A stretch of 60,435 bases of DNA, taken from NCBI GenBank assembly GCA_017470735.1, contig JAFUYB010000008.1, positions 1-60,435 of the forward strand, read 5' to 3'. This stretch comes from Lachnospiraceae bacterium (GTDB taxonomy: Bacteria > Bacillota > Clostridia > Lachnospirales > Lachnospiraceae). Of this stretch, positions 1 to 7,392 are shown one piece after another; within the stretch, counting starts at the first letter, position 1, and each line of letters starts with the position of its first letter. The notes below the pieces were generated by a model. It was given only the letters and a program-made list of their open reading frames with translations, made no database searches and was not told the DNA's origin. Both the position numbers and the translations under genes were made by a program.

Positions 1-30
1 AAGAATAGCTACTTCCAGTAGCACTTTCAG

Positions 31-138
31 TCGGCTTAAGCCGACCACAAGAGGTGGGCTTTAGCCCAAGGCAATGACTTTCAGTCGAAACGGACTTTAG
101 TCCGGTTAACCCACCGGCTTCAGACGGTGGTTGTTAAG
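31..138 (+). mobile_element. Right end of an IS200/IS605-type element (TnpB guide-RNA-like hairpins)
   Basis: Four short perfect hairpins follow each other: TCGGCTTAAGCCGA (31-44), TGGGCTTTAGCCCA (55-68), CGGACTTTAGTCCG (91-104) and CCACCG...CGGTGG (111-130), then TTGTTAAG. Series of such hairpins with CTTTAG/CTTCAG loops are usual at the 3' end of IS605-type tnpB units, where they form the transposon end and the 3' part of the TnpB-associated RNA. No tnpB is in the window; it would lie to the left. The following bases run straight into a broken reading frame, which fits an insertion into a gene. The call is by pattern, not by a match to a named element. Confidence 0.5.
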
Positions 139-288
139 TTTTTGCTTGCATATCCCAATTCCAGGCCAAGTGATGTTATAAAAGTATTGTTTGAATATCT
201 TGGCATGGTCAAACCACTGGAGATAGTGGATGATTATGAAGAAACATTATATGCAGAGACAGGAAATAGGATGAGGGCAGTTCACTAA
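136..288 (+). pseudogene. 3' fragment of a gene cut by the IS right end
   Basis: An open frame runs from the hairpin-rich IS end to a TAA at 286-288 and would encode about 50 residues containing YPNSRPSDVIKVLFEYLG and ending in GNRMRAVH. It has no start codon or ribosome site of its own and is followed by a strong terminator hairpin, so it looks like the tail of a gene whose 5' part was displaced by the insertion. I do not recognise the family. Confidence 0.4.
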
Positions 289-324
289 ATAATAAAAGAT
301 GAGTTTCTGATCATATCTATCGGA

Positions 325-366
325 TAAGACCGTCAAATGGTAATCAAAGCCATACGGTCTTATTTT
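325..366 (+). terminator. Rho-independent terminator behind the truncated gene
   Basis: TAAGACCGT (325-333) pairs with ACGGTCTTA (354-362), with an inner ATGG/CCAT pairing, and TTTT follows. It lies 37 bases after the stop of the gene fragment and supports that fragment having been a transcribed gene. Confidence 0.7.
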
Positions 367-1178
367 AACACAATAAAATAGCAGGATGCGAGAAGCTGAT
401 GTATTCTTTGTTTCCATTACGGTAACTTTCTGATATGAAATCTAGTAGGTTAGCACAGAAACGTATATCAGAGCAGACAGATGTAATGGCAACAAAGGTC
501 ATATCTGCGGAGAGGATGGATTGATTTTGGACAGGATGCGTCGGTCACTTCGTTACTAGAGGCAGTATTAGGCTTGCATGGCCTATATTGAACAAGAAAA
601 AGCCGAAAACTACATACGGAGAAATTTACAACTGAACAATTTTAACCGAATGATTGACAAGGGCTTTGGGAAAAAATATAATCTGTCTTTCTTCTGACAA
701 CTTGACAGAAAGTAGGTTGTCAAAGGAAGACTGGTTTTCTTAGAGCAATACTTGTTTTTAAGCACTTTGAATTGGAACAGCCTTGTAAGGAGCACAGTAA
801 GATAGCAGATGAGCCTTTTAAAGCTGATCTCGCCGGCTGATGTGATCAGGACAATGCCTTCACCCTTGCTTCATCTGATCTTATCTTAATAAGAAATCTT
901 GTCTTTATCATGTTCATCATTTGGTTCGGAAATTTTATATTTTTATCAGATATGTCTCTAGCAATGGTCATCCGCCATCATCCATAAGCGGTAGTTTTCT
1001 GCTTCGCATTATGGAGGCGGCGCACCATATTAAATGATACCGAATCATGCCGAAAGAATTACTTATCAAGCAGCAGCGAACCGTAGAGTGTATAGAGAAG
1101 CTACGCTTTTTGGTTTTCGTTCTTAAACAGGTCGATTACAAGCCTCAGTAGCAAAGGACGAAAATCAATTTTTAATGG
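367..1178. other. 812-bp stretch without an intact gene
   Basis: No frame here has both a credible ribosome site and recognisable protein content. An imperfect hairpin pairs CCGCC/TCCATAA/GCG (972-990) with CGCATTATGGAGGCGG (1005-1020); no T-run follows. A 30-codon frame at 1034-1126 ends in residues ANRRVYREATLFGFRS and may be a gene remnant, but I cannot name it. The stretch looks like decayed accessory DNA. Confidence 0.4.
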
Positions 1179-2486
1179 TTATTGGTTGTTTTCCGCAATA
1201 TAGTGAAAATCCACATCCATATCCCTCCAAGGCAACCCTTTGAATCTATCGTGCAGATAATTTACAACTACATTGCTTTCTGGTTGAATTCTATATCCAA
1301 AGTCAGACGGAGTGTTGATCCTTCTTTTTCCATTTTCGTCTATCTCGATAAAGAAGAAAGAATCCTTGAATTCATATTCATTTAACAGCATTGTATTGTG
1401 AGTAGTTATCAATAACTGCCCGTTAATATTTTGATACAGTGCTTTCACAAGATTCAGTAAAAGTATATCATGAATCCCATTGTCTATTTCATCTATGGCA
1501 ACCACATGGTTGTTACTTACAGCTATGCAATAGGGTAATAGATAAATCAGGTTTCTTGTGCCGCAGGATTCATTGACAAATGATACAGAGCGTTCCTTGC
1601 CGGAAATAAATCTTGTGAAGTAGAGCTCATAGGAAAGAGTGGTATTCGTATAGGATTTTTTATAGAAAACCTTTTTGATATCACGATATGTTGATTGAAA
1701 GAATTTATTTAGCATTTGCTCCGTATGATCTATCTTGCATTCATCTGATACGGAGATTTCTCCATCAGTATACATTTCAGGGGAGAGTGTATCCATGGTG
1801 TTGATAATTCCGCGCATAGAATTATTGTCAGCCATATAGACGCAAATAGATTGAATATATTTTAATACTGATAGCAAATATGGATTGACCGTATCAGAAA
1901 AATAAGAGTCTGAAAATTCATCCTTTGCATTAAAAAGAATGGCCAATGCGGAATGCTTACCCCAGAATTTGCGGAGAGAAGAAATGTATTCTTCCCTATA
2001 ATCTCCAAATATTTTGTTGTTAATCTTTATCCGCTTTTTGTCAATTTGATAGTAAATGCCTTTATTTTTTTCTATTGTAAATTCCAGTTGCTCCTTTATA
2101 ATTTGGTCATTGTCGAATTCAATATAATAGATACCATTTTTCCCTTCAAGCTGGAAACCTATTTCCATAATCATATTGTCTATTGAGCCAATAGTCTTAT
2201 TTGCTCGGATAATACGAGTAATATCCATATATTGTTTCAAAGATGCAAGATCTGTTATATGGTCAGGCTCTTGATTTTCTTCGAGCAGATGCATAAGCAT
2301 ATTGCGGATGCTCATGGTTTGAGTTGTATCATAAAGAGTCTCAAACATATTAATAAGGTTACTTTTTCCAGAACCGTTTTCCCCATATAAGACTACAAAT
2401 TTGAGTGGAAAACCGTTTTTAGACATAAAATCAATGGTAAGGTCTGTAAATGAACGGTAATTTTGCAGTTTAATATATCGTATCAT
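1179..2486 (-). CDS. AAA family ATPase (OLD/Abi-like, stand-alone)
   Basis: The 435-residue product starts with MIRYIKLQNYRSF, the usual opening of SMC/OLD-like AAA_15/AAA_21 ATPases. It has Walker A GENGSGKSN at about residues 36-44. Near the C-terminus come a signature-like SCGTRN, Walker B HVVAIDEIDNGIH and the H-loop LLITTHNTMLL. Such proteins act as nucleases or abortive-infection sensors when paired with a partner, but no RloB- or UvrD-like partner gene is next to it and no TOPRIM domain is visible. The gene is divergent from the RiPP locus and has its own promoter. A defence role is inference from family and genomic setting; the ATPase assignment is firm. Confidence 0.8.
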   Translation of the reverse strand: MIRYIKLQNYRSFTDLTIDFMSKNGFPLKFVVLYGENGSGKSNLINMFETLYDTTQTMSIRNMLMHLLEENQEPDHITDLASLKQYMDITRIIRANKTIGSIDNMIMEIGFQLEGKNGIYYIEFDNDQIIKEQLEFTIEKNKGIYYQIDKKRIKINNKIFGDYREEYISSLRKFWGKHSALAILFNAKDEFSDSYFSDTVNPYLLSVLKYIQSICVYMADNNSMRGIINTMDTLSPEMYTDGEISVSDECKIDHTEQMLNKFFQSTYRDIKKVFYKKSYTNTTLSYELYFTRFISGKERSVSFVNESCGTRNLIYLLPYCIAVSNNHVVAIDEIDNGIHDILLLNLVKALYQNINGQLLITTHNTMLLNEYEFKDSFFFIEIDENGKRRINTPSDFGYRIQPESNVVVNYLHDRFKGLPWRDMDVDFHYIAENNQ

Positions 2487-2539
2487 GGATGTATCCCCCC
2501 CATTATTTTATAATTGATTCTAAAAATGCAACTGCATAT

Positions 2540-2567
2540 AGTATATCATAAATCGACAAAATGTCCA
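2540..2567 (-). promoter_or_regulatory. Promoter of the AAA ATPase gene
   Basis: Read on the minus strand: TGGACA (2562-2567), 16-bp spacer, TATACT (2540-2545), 54 bases ahead of the ATG at 2486. It is close to the sigma-A consensus. Confidence 0.5.
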
Positions 2568-2615
2568 TGTATTTTTTGGAAATATGCTATGAAAATAGCA
2601 AATATAGAAAAAATA

Positions 2616-2644
2616 TTGACAGAAGACACAATATAGAGTATCTT
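2616..2644 (+). promoter_or_regulatory. Promoter of the RiPP locus
   Basis: TTGACA (2616-2621), 17-bp spacer, TATCTT (2639-2644). It faces the precursor gene and would give a leader of about 155 bases. It is back to back with the ATPase promoter. Confidence 0.55.
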
Positions 2645-2807
2645 AAGAAAGAAAAAAGAACCACCAGTACAAAAACTGTTGATCCTTTTCTCTGTGAACT
2701 CTTCAATGCAAGACGATTTTAACAGATGTTACGCGGATTGCGCAAGCTTTTTCGTGGGAGCGGCAGTGATAAGAAGGACTGGAGTAGTAGGAAAGGAGGT
2801 GCAACGC

Positions 2808-2924
2808 ATGGAGTACAAAAAGCCTGCAGTATTGGCAAAAAGCACGGTTCGTATGGCAGAGTGCAGACCGAATAGTAAGCCAAGTGGCAGACCCTGTAAT
2901 CCTCCGCGGCCTAGCGGAAGATAG
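2808..2924 (+). CDS. RiPP precursor peptide, Cys/Pro/Arg-rich (38 aa)
   Basis: A very strong ribosome site (AAAGGAGG, 6-7 bases before the ATG) leads a 38-codon ORF directly ahead of a radical SAM maturase. The N-terminal part opens MEYKKPAVLAKS and would be the leader; the C-terminal half is unlike it, with Cys19 and Cys30, the motif PSGR twice (25-28 and 35-38), and seven prolines from residue 21 on. Size, gene order and low complexity fit a ribosomally made, post-translationally modified peptide. Two cysteines suggest one or two thioether links (sactipeptide or ranthipeptide type), but this is inference; the motif does not match SCIFF, streptide or other named precursors I know. The start at 2808 is fixed by the ribosome site; longer in-frame versions have none. 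Confidence 0.75.
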   Translation: MEYKKPAVLAKSTVRMAECRPNSKPSGRPCNPPRPSGR

Positions 2925-2932
2925 GGTTACTT

Positions 2933-2972
2933 GCGGACGACAATGCAGTACGGCATTGTCGTTCGCTTTTGG
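2933..2972 (+). terminator. Attenuator hairpin between RiPP precursor and maturase
   Basis: GGACGACAATGC (2935-2946) pairs with GCATTGTCGTTC (2952-2963) around a 5-base loop, followed by GCTTTT. Its place nine bases after the precursor stop and before the maturase start suggests partial termination, so that precursor mRNA exceeds maturase mRNA, as in many RiPP operons. The T-run is short. Confidence 0.6.
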
Positions 2973-3004
2973 CTATATTATTATCACATTGGAGATGTTT
3001 GGAT

Positions 3005-4471
3005 ATGTATTATATGCGCAGAAGGGCAACCATTTTCCGCGATTATGGCGAGTTTGGTTATATCACAGATAATCGCAATTACGGATACAGGCTTGCTGAT
3101 GAAGGCGAGAATTTAATAGGAGACAGAATTGTTTCACAAAGTGGTAAAGTTTTTTTGGCTGCATTGGACAGATTGCCAAAATCATTAGACAGAATTCTTG
3201 AGGAGATCACAGATGTTTTCAAGGGAATCTCATATGAGGATATAAAGGATGACGCAATCGAATATTACGCAATACTTGAACAAGAGGGCTTTGTGGTTTC
3301 CGGGAGCGACTATTTATCATGCTTGGAAGGAGATCATGTTTTTTCATATACTCAACAGATTAAATCAGATCCTAATGATAATAAAAAGTCATCAGAAATA
3401 AGTGAACCTGATACACAGGAGTATCTTGACGAGCATTATTATAAAGGACGAGTTCGATTGGCGCACATTCATATTGAAATAGCAGGACTTTGCAATGAAA
3501 GGTGTGTCCATTGTTATATACCACATGAGAATAAAACCACGGCGATGGATAAATATACGGTGCTTGAAGTGCTTCGGCAATGCCGTGACATGAATGTACT
3601 TAATGTGACATTGAGCGGTGGGGAGCCTATGCTACATTCTTCGTTTATAGAGATACTACAAAGATGCAACGAGTATAATTTTTCTGTTAATATACTCAGT
3701 AATCTTACTATACTTACGGATGAAATTATCCGGGAAATAAAGAACAATCCGTTAATTGGAATTCAGACTTCTATATACTCAATGAATCCAGATATACATG
3801 ACGGTATTACAAGTGTAAAGGGCAGTTTAAAGAGTACAATTGCTTCGGTTCAGAAACTGATAGAAAACGACATTCCGGTACAGATTAGTTGTCCTATTAT
3901 GAAAGCGAATATGGGTTCATATAAGGATGTGGCAGAGTGGGGAAAGAGGTTAGGAATTACAGTAAATGCTGATTATGTAATCATAGGTAGATATGACGGC
4001 TCAATGAGTAATCTTGACTGTCGGTTATCTTTGGATGATATAAAGAAATATGTTTCGGAAATGATAGAAAGTGATTCGGCATATTTACATAGCCTTGAGG
4101 AAGAGGCTGAGAAAAGAAGAATGCGAGCGGGAGAGGACTATATATGTAGTGTATGCCATTCGTCGATGTGTGTAGCCGAAAATGGAGATGTGTACCCATG
4201 CGCAGGCTGGCAAGAATGCGTATTGGGAAATGTCTATAACGAGCCAATATCTAGCATATGGGATAATTCTCTTAAGGCAAAGGGGTTACGAAATCTGAAA
4301 TACAAGGATTTTCCTAAATGCCTAGATTGCAAAGATAGGGAGTTTTGTACAATGTGTCTGGTTAGAAATGCAAATGATAGTGTTTCTGGTGATTTTATGT
4401 CGGCAAGTAAGTATTTCTGTGATGTTGCAAGAGTTACGCATGAAATATTTGATAATCGGATGACAGGATAA
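3005..4471 (+). CDS. Radical SAM/SPASM peptide maturase with N-terminal PqqD-like domain
   Basis: The 488-residue enzyme would install cross-links or other radical modifications on the precursor encoded upstream. Residues 1-110 look like a PqqD-type RiPP recognition element (FRDYGEFGYITDNRN, then a helical domain ending in YYAILEQEGFVVSG). The [4Fe-4S] SAM motif is C163-x3-C167-x2-C170 (GLCNERCVHC), followed by the SAM-binding LSGGEP. The C-terminal SPASM region holds clustered cysteines (CSVCHSSMC, YPCAGWQEC, CLDCKDREFCTMC) for auxiliary Fe-S clusters. The ATG at 3005 is preferred because GGAG lies 10 bases upstream; an earlier in-frame ATG at 2969 would fall in the attenuator. No transporter, peptidase or immunity gene lies next to it. 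Product chemistry is unknown. Confidence 0.9.
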   Translation: MYYMRRRATIFRDYGEFGYITDNRNYGYRLADEGENLIGDRIVSQSGKVFLAALDRLPKSLDRILEEITDVFKGISYEDIKDDAIEYYAILEQEGFVVSGSDYLSCLEGDHVFSYTQQIKSDPNDNKKSSEISEPDTQEYLDEHYYKGRVRLAHIHIEIAGLCNERCVHCYIPHENKTTAMDKYTVLEVLRQCRDMNVLNVTLSGGEPMLHSSFIEILQRCNEYNFSVNILSNLTILTDEIIREIKNNPLIGIQTSIYSMNPDIHDGITSVKGSLKSTIASVQKLIENDIPVQISCPIMKANMGSYKDVAEWGKRLGITVNADYVIIGRYDGSMSNLDCRLSLDDIKKYVSEMIESDSAYLHSLEEEAEKRRMRAGEDYICSVCHSSMCVAENGDVYPCAGWQECVLGNVYNEPISSIWDNSLKAKGLRNLKYKDFPKCLDCKDREFCTMCLVRNANDSVSGDFMSASKYFCDVARVTHEIFDNRMTG

Positions 4472-4626
4472 CCAAATCACAATTGTATAGAACAATATTT
4501 ATGGTTGCAGGATTTGCTTGCATGTCGAATTGTGACTATGCAACTGGCGGCAGGAAAAAGTAGAAAAAATATGGTTTATGTAGTAAGATATGATTAAGAA
4601 ATTTTTGGGAATGGCAGGAGAGGATG

Positions 4627-5535
4627 ATGGCAACTGAAAAGGATACGGCAATGGGCGATCTTGAAGCCTTGAATGATGTTTTCTCTGATATTATGAATGT
4701 TCTGATGTTCAAGGGCGAGCGGTATGTCGGGGAGAACGATCTGGAGCAGGGTAGAGAGAAATCGTCTTATGATTCGGACAGTGCAGTCCGGCTCAGACCG
4801 CAGTACAGGGATATACATAAGTTTTGGAAGAACTGTGAGGTTCGGATTGCGTATGTCGGCATGGAAAACGAGACGGAACCGGAGGACGACATGCCCTTCC
4901 GTACGATAGGATATGACGGAGCCGCATACCGTGACCAGATTTCCTATTACACAGACGAGGAGGGTAAGAGGCGTAAAAGCAAGGAGCGATATCCGGTCAT
5001 TACGCTTGTATTATATATGGGATATAAAAGACGCTGGGACAGGGCGAAGTCGATATATGAGGCCTTGGGGGAGCGGTTGGACGACCGGCTGAAGCCATTC
5101 GTGCAGAATTACCGAATCAACTTGTTTGAAATAGCCTTTTTGGAAGAGGAGGATGTGGAGCTGTTTCAGAGCGACTTCCGTATTGTGGCGGATTATCTGG
5201 TGCAGATGCGGAAAAATAACGACTACAAGCCCACGCCATTTCAGATAAGGCATGTCAGGGAAGTCTTGAACACTATGGCGGCGCTGATGAATAATGCGGG
5301 AGTTGCAGAGATTTATGCTGGTGATGAGAAAGGAGATGAACCTAAAACGATGAGTGATGTTTTTGAAAGAGCAGAAAAAAGAGGGCGTAAAGCAGGGCAA
5401 ATGGAGATTACGAAGCTGATGAATTTCCTTTTGACTAACGGAAGAAGTGAGGATGCCATAAGAGCAACCAATGATGAGGGATTCTTGAATAAATTGCTTG
5501 CAGAATTTAATAGTGGTTTGATGGCAGCCAAATAA
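4627..5535 (+). CDS. Rpn family / YhgA-like PD-(D/E)XK nuclease-transposase
   Basis: The 302-residue protein belongs to the recombination-promoting nuclease (Rpn, PDDEXK_2) group common in Clostridia. Seen are the N-terminal NDVFSDIMNVLMFKG segment, the core VRIAYVGMENETEPEDDMPFR (the E-N-x-T strand of the nuclease fold) with YDGAAYRDQI, and VITLVLYMGYKRRWD. The C-terminal half is helical and charged with a KRGRKAGQMEI segment. These enzymes cut DNA non-specifically and can promote RecA-independent recombination; cellular role is unsettled. The second ATG (4627) is chosen because AGGAG lies six bases before it; the ATG at 4624 is too close. The gene stands alone between the RiPP locus and broken genes. 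Confidence 0.8.
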   Translation: MATEKDTAMGDLEALNDVFSDIMNVLMFKGERYVGENDLEQGREKSSYDSDSAVRLRPQYRDIHKFWKNCEVRIAYVGMENETEPEDDMPFRTIGYDGAAYRDQISYYTDEEGKRRKSKERYPVITLVLYMGYKRRWDRAKSIYEALGERLDDRLKPFVQNYRINLFEIAFLEEEDVELFQSDFRIVADYLVQMRKNNDYKPTPFQIRHVREVLNTMAALMNNAGVAEIYAGDEKGDEPKTMSDVFERAEKRGRKAGQMEITKLMNFLLTNGRSEDAIRATNDEGFLNKLLAEFNSGLMAAK

Positions 5536-5744
5536 TGGAATTACGAGGTTCCGAGACTTTCAGAGAAGAATGTTTCGGAGCCTTTTCTAATTATAAACAG
5601 GATCATCTCTATACCAGACATATCTTAGTGTCTTTTCTTTGGACAAATCTTATATTTCCATATTATTTATAAAAAAGTCTCAAGCTCTAATCTTCTTGAC
5701 GATTACGCCGGCATACCAATATGCGAGCATAAAAAAAGTTTTTG

Positions 5745-5952
5745 AAATTCACAAGCCGGAAGTTTAGTCAGTATTTTGGCTTTACACAGGATGAAGTTGC
5801 GAGAATACTGGATGATTTTGAAATACCCGATAAGATGGATCTTGAATAATCTGGGGCTGATTGAGCCAATAAAGGATAAGGTTTATACTAGAGACCTGTT
5901 TAGAAGGGATCAGATTCTTGCAAGGCTGGACGAGATGTCGATTCTATGTTAA
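5745..5952 (+). pseudogene. Remnants of two genes (one of the AAA-ATPase/PD-(D/E)XK type)
   Basis: Frame 5745-5849 reads KFTSRKFSQYFGFTQDEVARILDDF and then stops. YFGFT(Q/E)DEV is a hallmark of the AAA-ATPase-like proteins with a DUF1703-type nuclease domain that are abundant in gut Clostridia. An overlapping frame (5842-5952) reads NNLGLIEPIKDKVYTRDLFRRDQ and stops; it belongs to a different, unrecognised protein. Neither has a start with a ribosome site. These are decayed fragments joined end to end. Confidence 0.5.
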
Positions 5953-6017
5953 AGTGCGGTACACGTATGGAGACGGAATACTTCGCATCATTGGTATTAA
6001 AAAGCTAAAAGGATAAA

Positions 6018-6443
6018 GTGGTTTTGTCGATATCAACCATAAGATTAGGAAAAGGAGACTGTATCCATATCAAGTTTCTTTCAGATTCTGTTTCTTGTAA
6101 TATCATTGTTGATACCGGCTCAACAGCATCAGCCGCAGAATACAGGAAGCTCGTGAACAATATTATCTCTTCTGGTGAATCGATTGATGCGTTATTAATC
6201 ACTCATTATGATGATGATCACATTGGTGGAGCACTTAAAGTTCCAAATATTCCGTATAAGGCTGTGTATTTTAATGCTTACATTGGGAGCTTAGACAATC
6301 AAAACTTATCAGCAAGTCAGAATCAAAGATTATTCCATTTGCTTCCAGACGTCGTTGTTCATTCCCTTATACTTGCAGGAGATGTAATCGAAATCGCAGG
6401 AGCAAAGATAATAATTCACGCTAGTACTGTGGTAAGAGAGTGA
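6018..6443 (+). pseudogene. Truncated metallo-beta-lactamase-fold hydrolase
   Basis: The frame gives 141 residues beginning like ComEC/Rec2-type MBL hydrolases (SISTIRLGKGDCIHIKF). It contains the metal motif THYDDDHIGG (H-x-D-x-D-H) near residue 58, then a second strand set, and breaks off at a TGA at 6441-6443 well before the later metal-binding histidines and aspartate. Families of this type are usually 300 residues or more. The only start at the 5' end is a GTG with a weak site. Stand-alone MBL proteins of this shape often occur in defence cassettes, but this copy cannot be complete. Confidence 0.65.
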
Positions 6444-6510
6444 TTCGGACAGCACAGATTCTGGTAAACAGAGAAAAACTCCCCGGGTGGGGCGTTTTAA
6501 AGAAAATGGT

Positions 6511-6861
6511 TCATGAATGGATGGCAGACAGCCTTGCCTCGACAGCTTCTTCAATGAAACTGTTCAGGCTCTGTTCATGTGTCATTGCGTAGATTGCTGC
6601 GCGGCGATGATTGTCTTTGTTTTTGAAGCGGACATTAAAGCTTCCTTTGTAGGCGATTTCAGGGGATGATCCCTCCGCTTCGCAAAGCGCCAGATAATCG
6701 TCAACAGCAGCATGAAAATCGGATATGAGTTCCTTAGCATTGGTTCCCTCGTAGGAAATCAGCGAACGTATGCCCTGAACCTTACCAAAGAACACGCCAT
6801 CATTTTCAGAGAACTCTACGCTGCCGACATACCCCTTGTATTCGATGATATTGTTCATCAT
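6511..6861 (-). CDS. hicB: HicB family antitoxin
   Basis: The 116-residue product has the partly degraded RNase H-like fold of HicB (YVGSVEFSENDGVFFGKVQGIRSLISYEGTNAKEL). A C-terminal ribbon-helix-helix-like segment (SFNVRFKNKDNHRRAAIYAMTHEQSLNSFIEEAVEARL) would bind DNA. It would neutralise HicA and repress the pair. It overlaps the end of hicA by four bases (ATGA), so the two are translationally coupled, toxin first. Length is normal for the longer HicB class. Confidence 0.9.
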   Translation of the reverse strand: MMNNIIEYKGYVGSVEFSENDGVFFGKVQGIRSLISYEGTNAKELISDFHAAVDDYLALCEAEGSSPEIAYKGSFNVRFKNKDNHRRAAIYAMTHEQSLNSFIEEAVEARLSAIHS

Positions 6862-7115
6862 ATGAGTCCCTCCTGTTCTAACTGTTCAATCAGCTGCTTG
6901 ACTTGATATTCGGGCAGTTCCTTTCTTGGGTGCGGCTTGTGAAGCAAGATTTTGGTCTGATATTTGTCGCTAGTGAACATTATTCGTGAGCCGCTGGTTT
7001 TGCCTTTATTGCTTCGGTGATATGTCAAATGTCCAAGTAAAGATTCGGCTTCATCAAAAGTATAATCTTTTGGATTTGATTTTAGCTTCGTAATTAATTT
7101 CTCTTTTTGGCTCAA
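6858..7115 (-). CDS. hicA: HicA family mRNA interferase toxin
   Basis: From a TTG start the product has 85 residues (LSQKEKLITKLKSNPKDYTFDEAE...), the usual HicA length, with the double-stranded RNA-binding-like fold ending in KILLHKPHPRKELPEYQVKQLIEQLEQEG. HicA cleaves mRNA and is inhibited by HicB. The TTG at 7115 is chosen over an upstream ATG at 7166 because AGGAAG lies nine bases before it and the TATACT box of the promoter lies between the two, so the longer form would not be transcribed. The position where many HicA proteins have the catalytic GSH histidine reads GSR here, which may alter activity. Confidence 0.85.
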   Translation of the reverse strand: MSQKEKLITKLKSNPKDYTFDEAESLLGHLTYHRSNKGKTSGSRIMFTSDKYQTKILLHKPHPRKELPEYQVKQLIEQLEQEGLI

Positions 7116-7137
7116 TGTTGATAGCTTCCTTATGTGG

Positions 7138-7182
7138 AGTATAACATAGGGGAAGAATGTTTGCAACTAAAAATAGTTGCAA
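7138..7182 (-). promoter_or_regulatory. hicAB promoter with overlapping operator
   Basis: On the minus strand TTGCAA (7161-7166), 17-bp spacer, TATACT (7138-7143). A perfect inverted repeat TTGCAACTA-aaaa-TAGTTGCAA (7161-7182) covers the -35 box. It is the expected place for the HicB or HicAB autorepressor to bind. Confidence 0.65.
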
Positions 7183-7205
7183 GGTCGGGTAATTTTACTG
7201 TGCTG

Positions 7206-7262
7206 AAGTGAAAAGTTTATTTCCACTCTGAAGGGGGCGAAGTGGATTTTAGTCTTTCACTT
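7206..7262 (+). other. Two-stem hairpin upstream of the chemoreceptor gene
   Basis: An outer stem AAGTGAAAAG/CTTTCACTT (7206-7215 with 7254-7262) encloses an inner stem TCCACT/AGTGGA (7222-7227 with 7241-7246). No T-run follows and it does not match a known riboswitch, including the c-di-GMP class. Function unknown. Confidence 0.35.
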
Positions 7263-7392
7263 AATTCCATCTACATAATTGCGGCAATTAGTCTTACGCT
7301 TGATGTTGCTGAATATTTGCCAAAAAAAGAATAGACAACGCCTATATTCATCGGTTATACTAGATTATATTTTTTAATTTCTAGGAAGGGGT

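Noticed and set aside
2726-2875. A 49-codon ORF overlapping the RiPP precursor in another frame (MLRGLRKLFRGSGS...)
   Set aside because: No ribosome site before its ATG, and the precursor frame has an optimal one.
4476-4530. Inverted repeat TCACAATT/AATTGTGA after the maturase gene as a terminator
   Set aside because: The loop is about 40 bases and no T-run follows.
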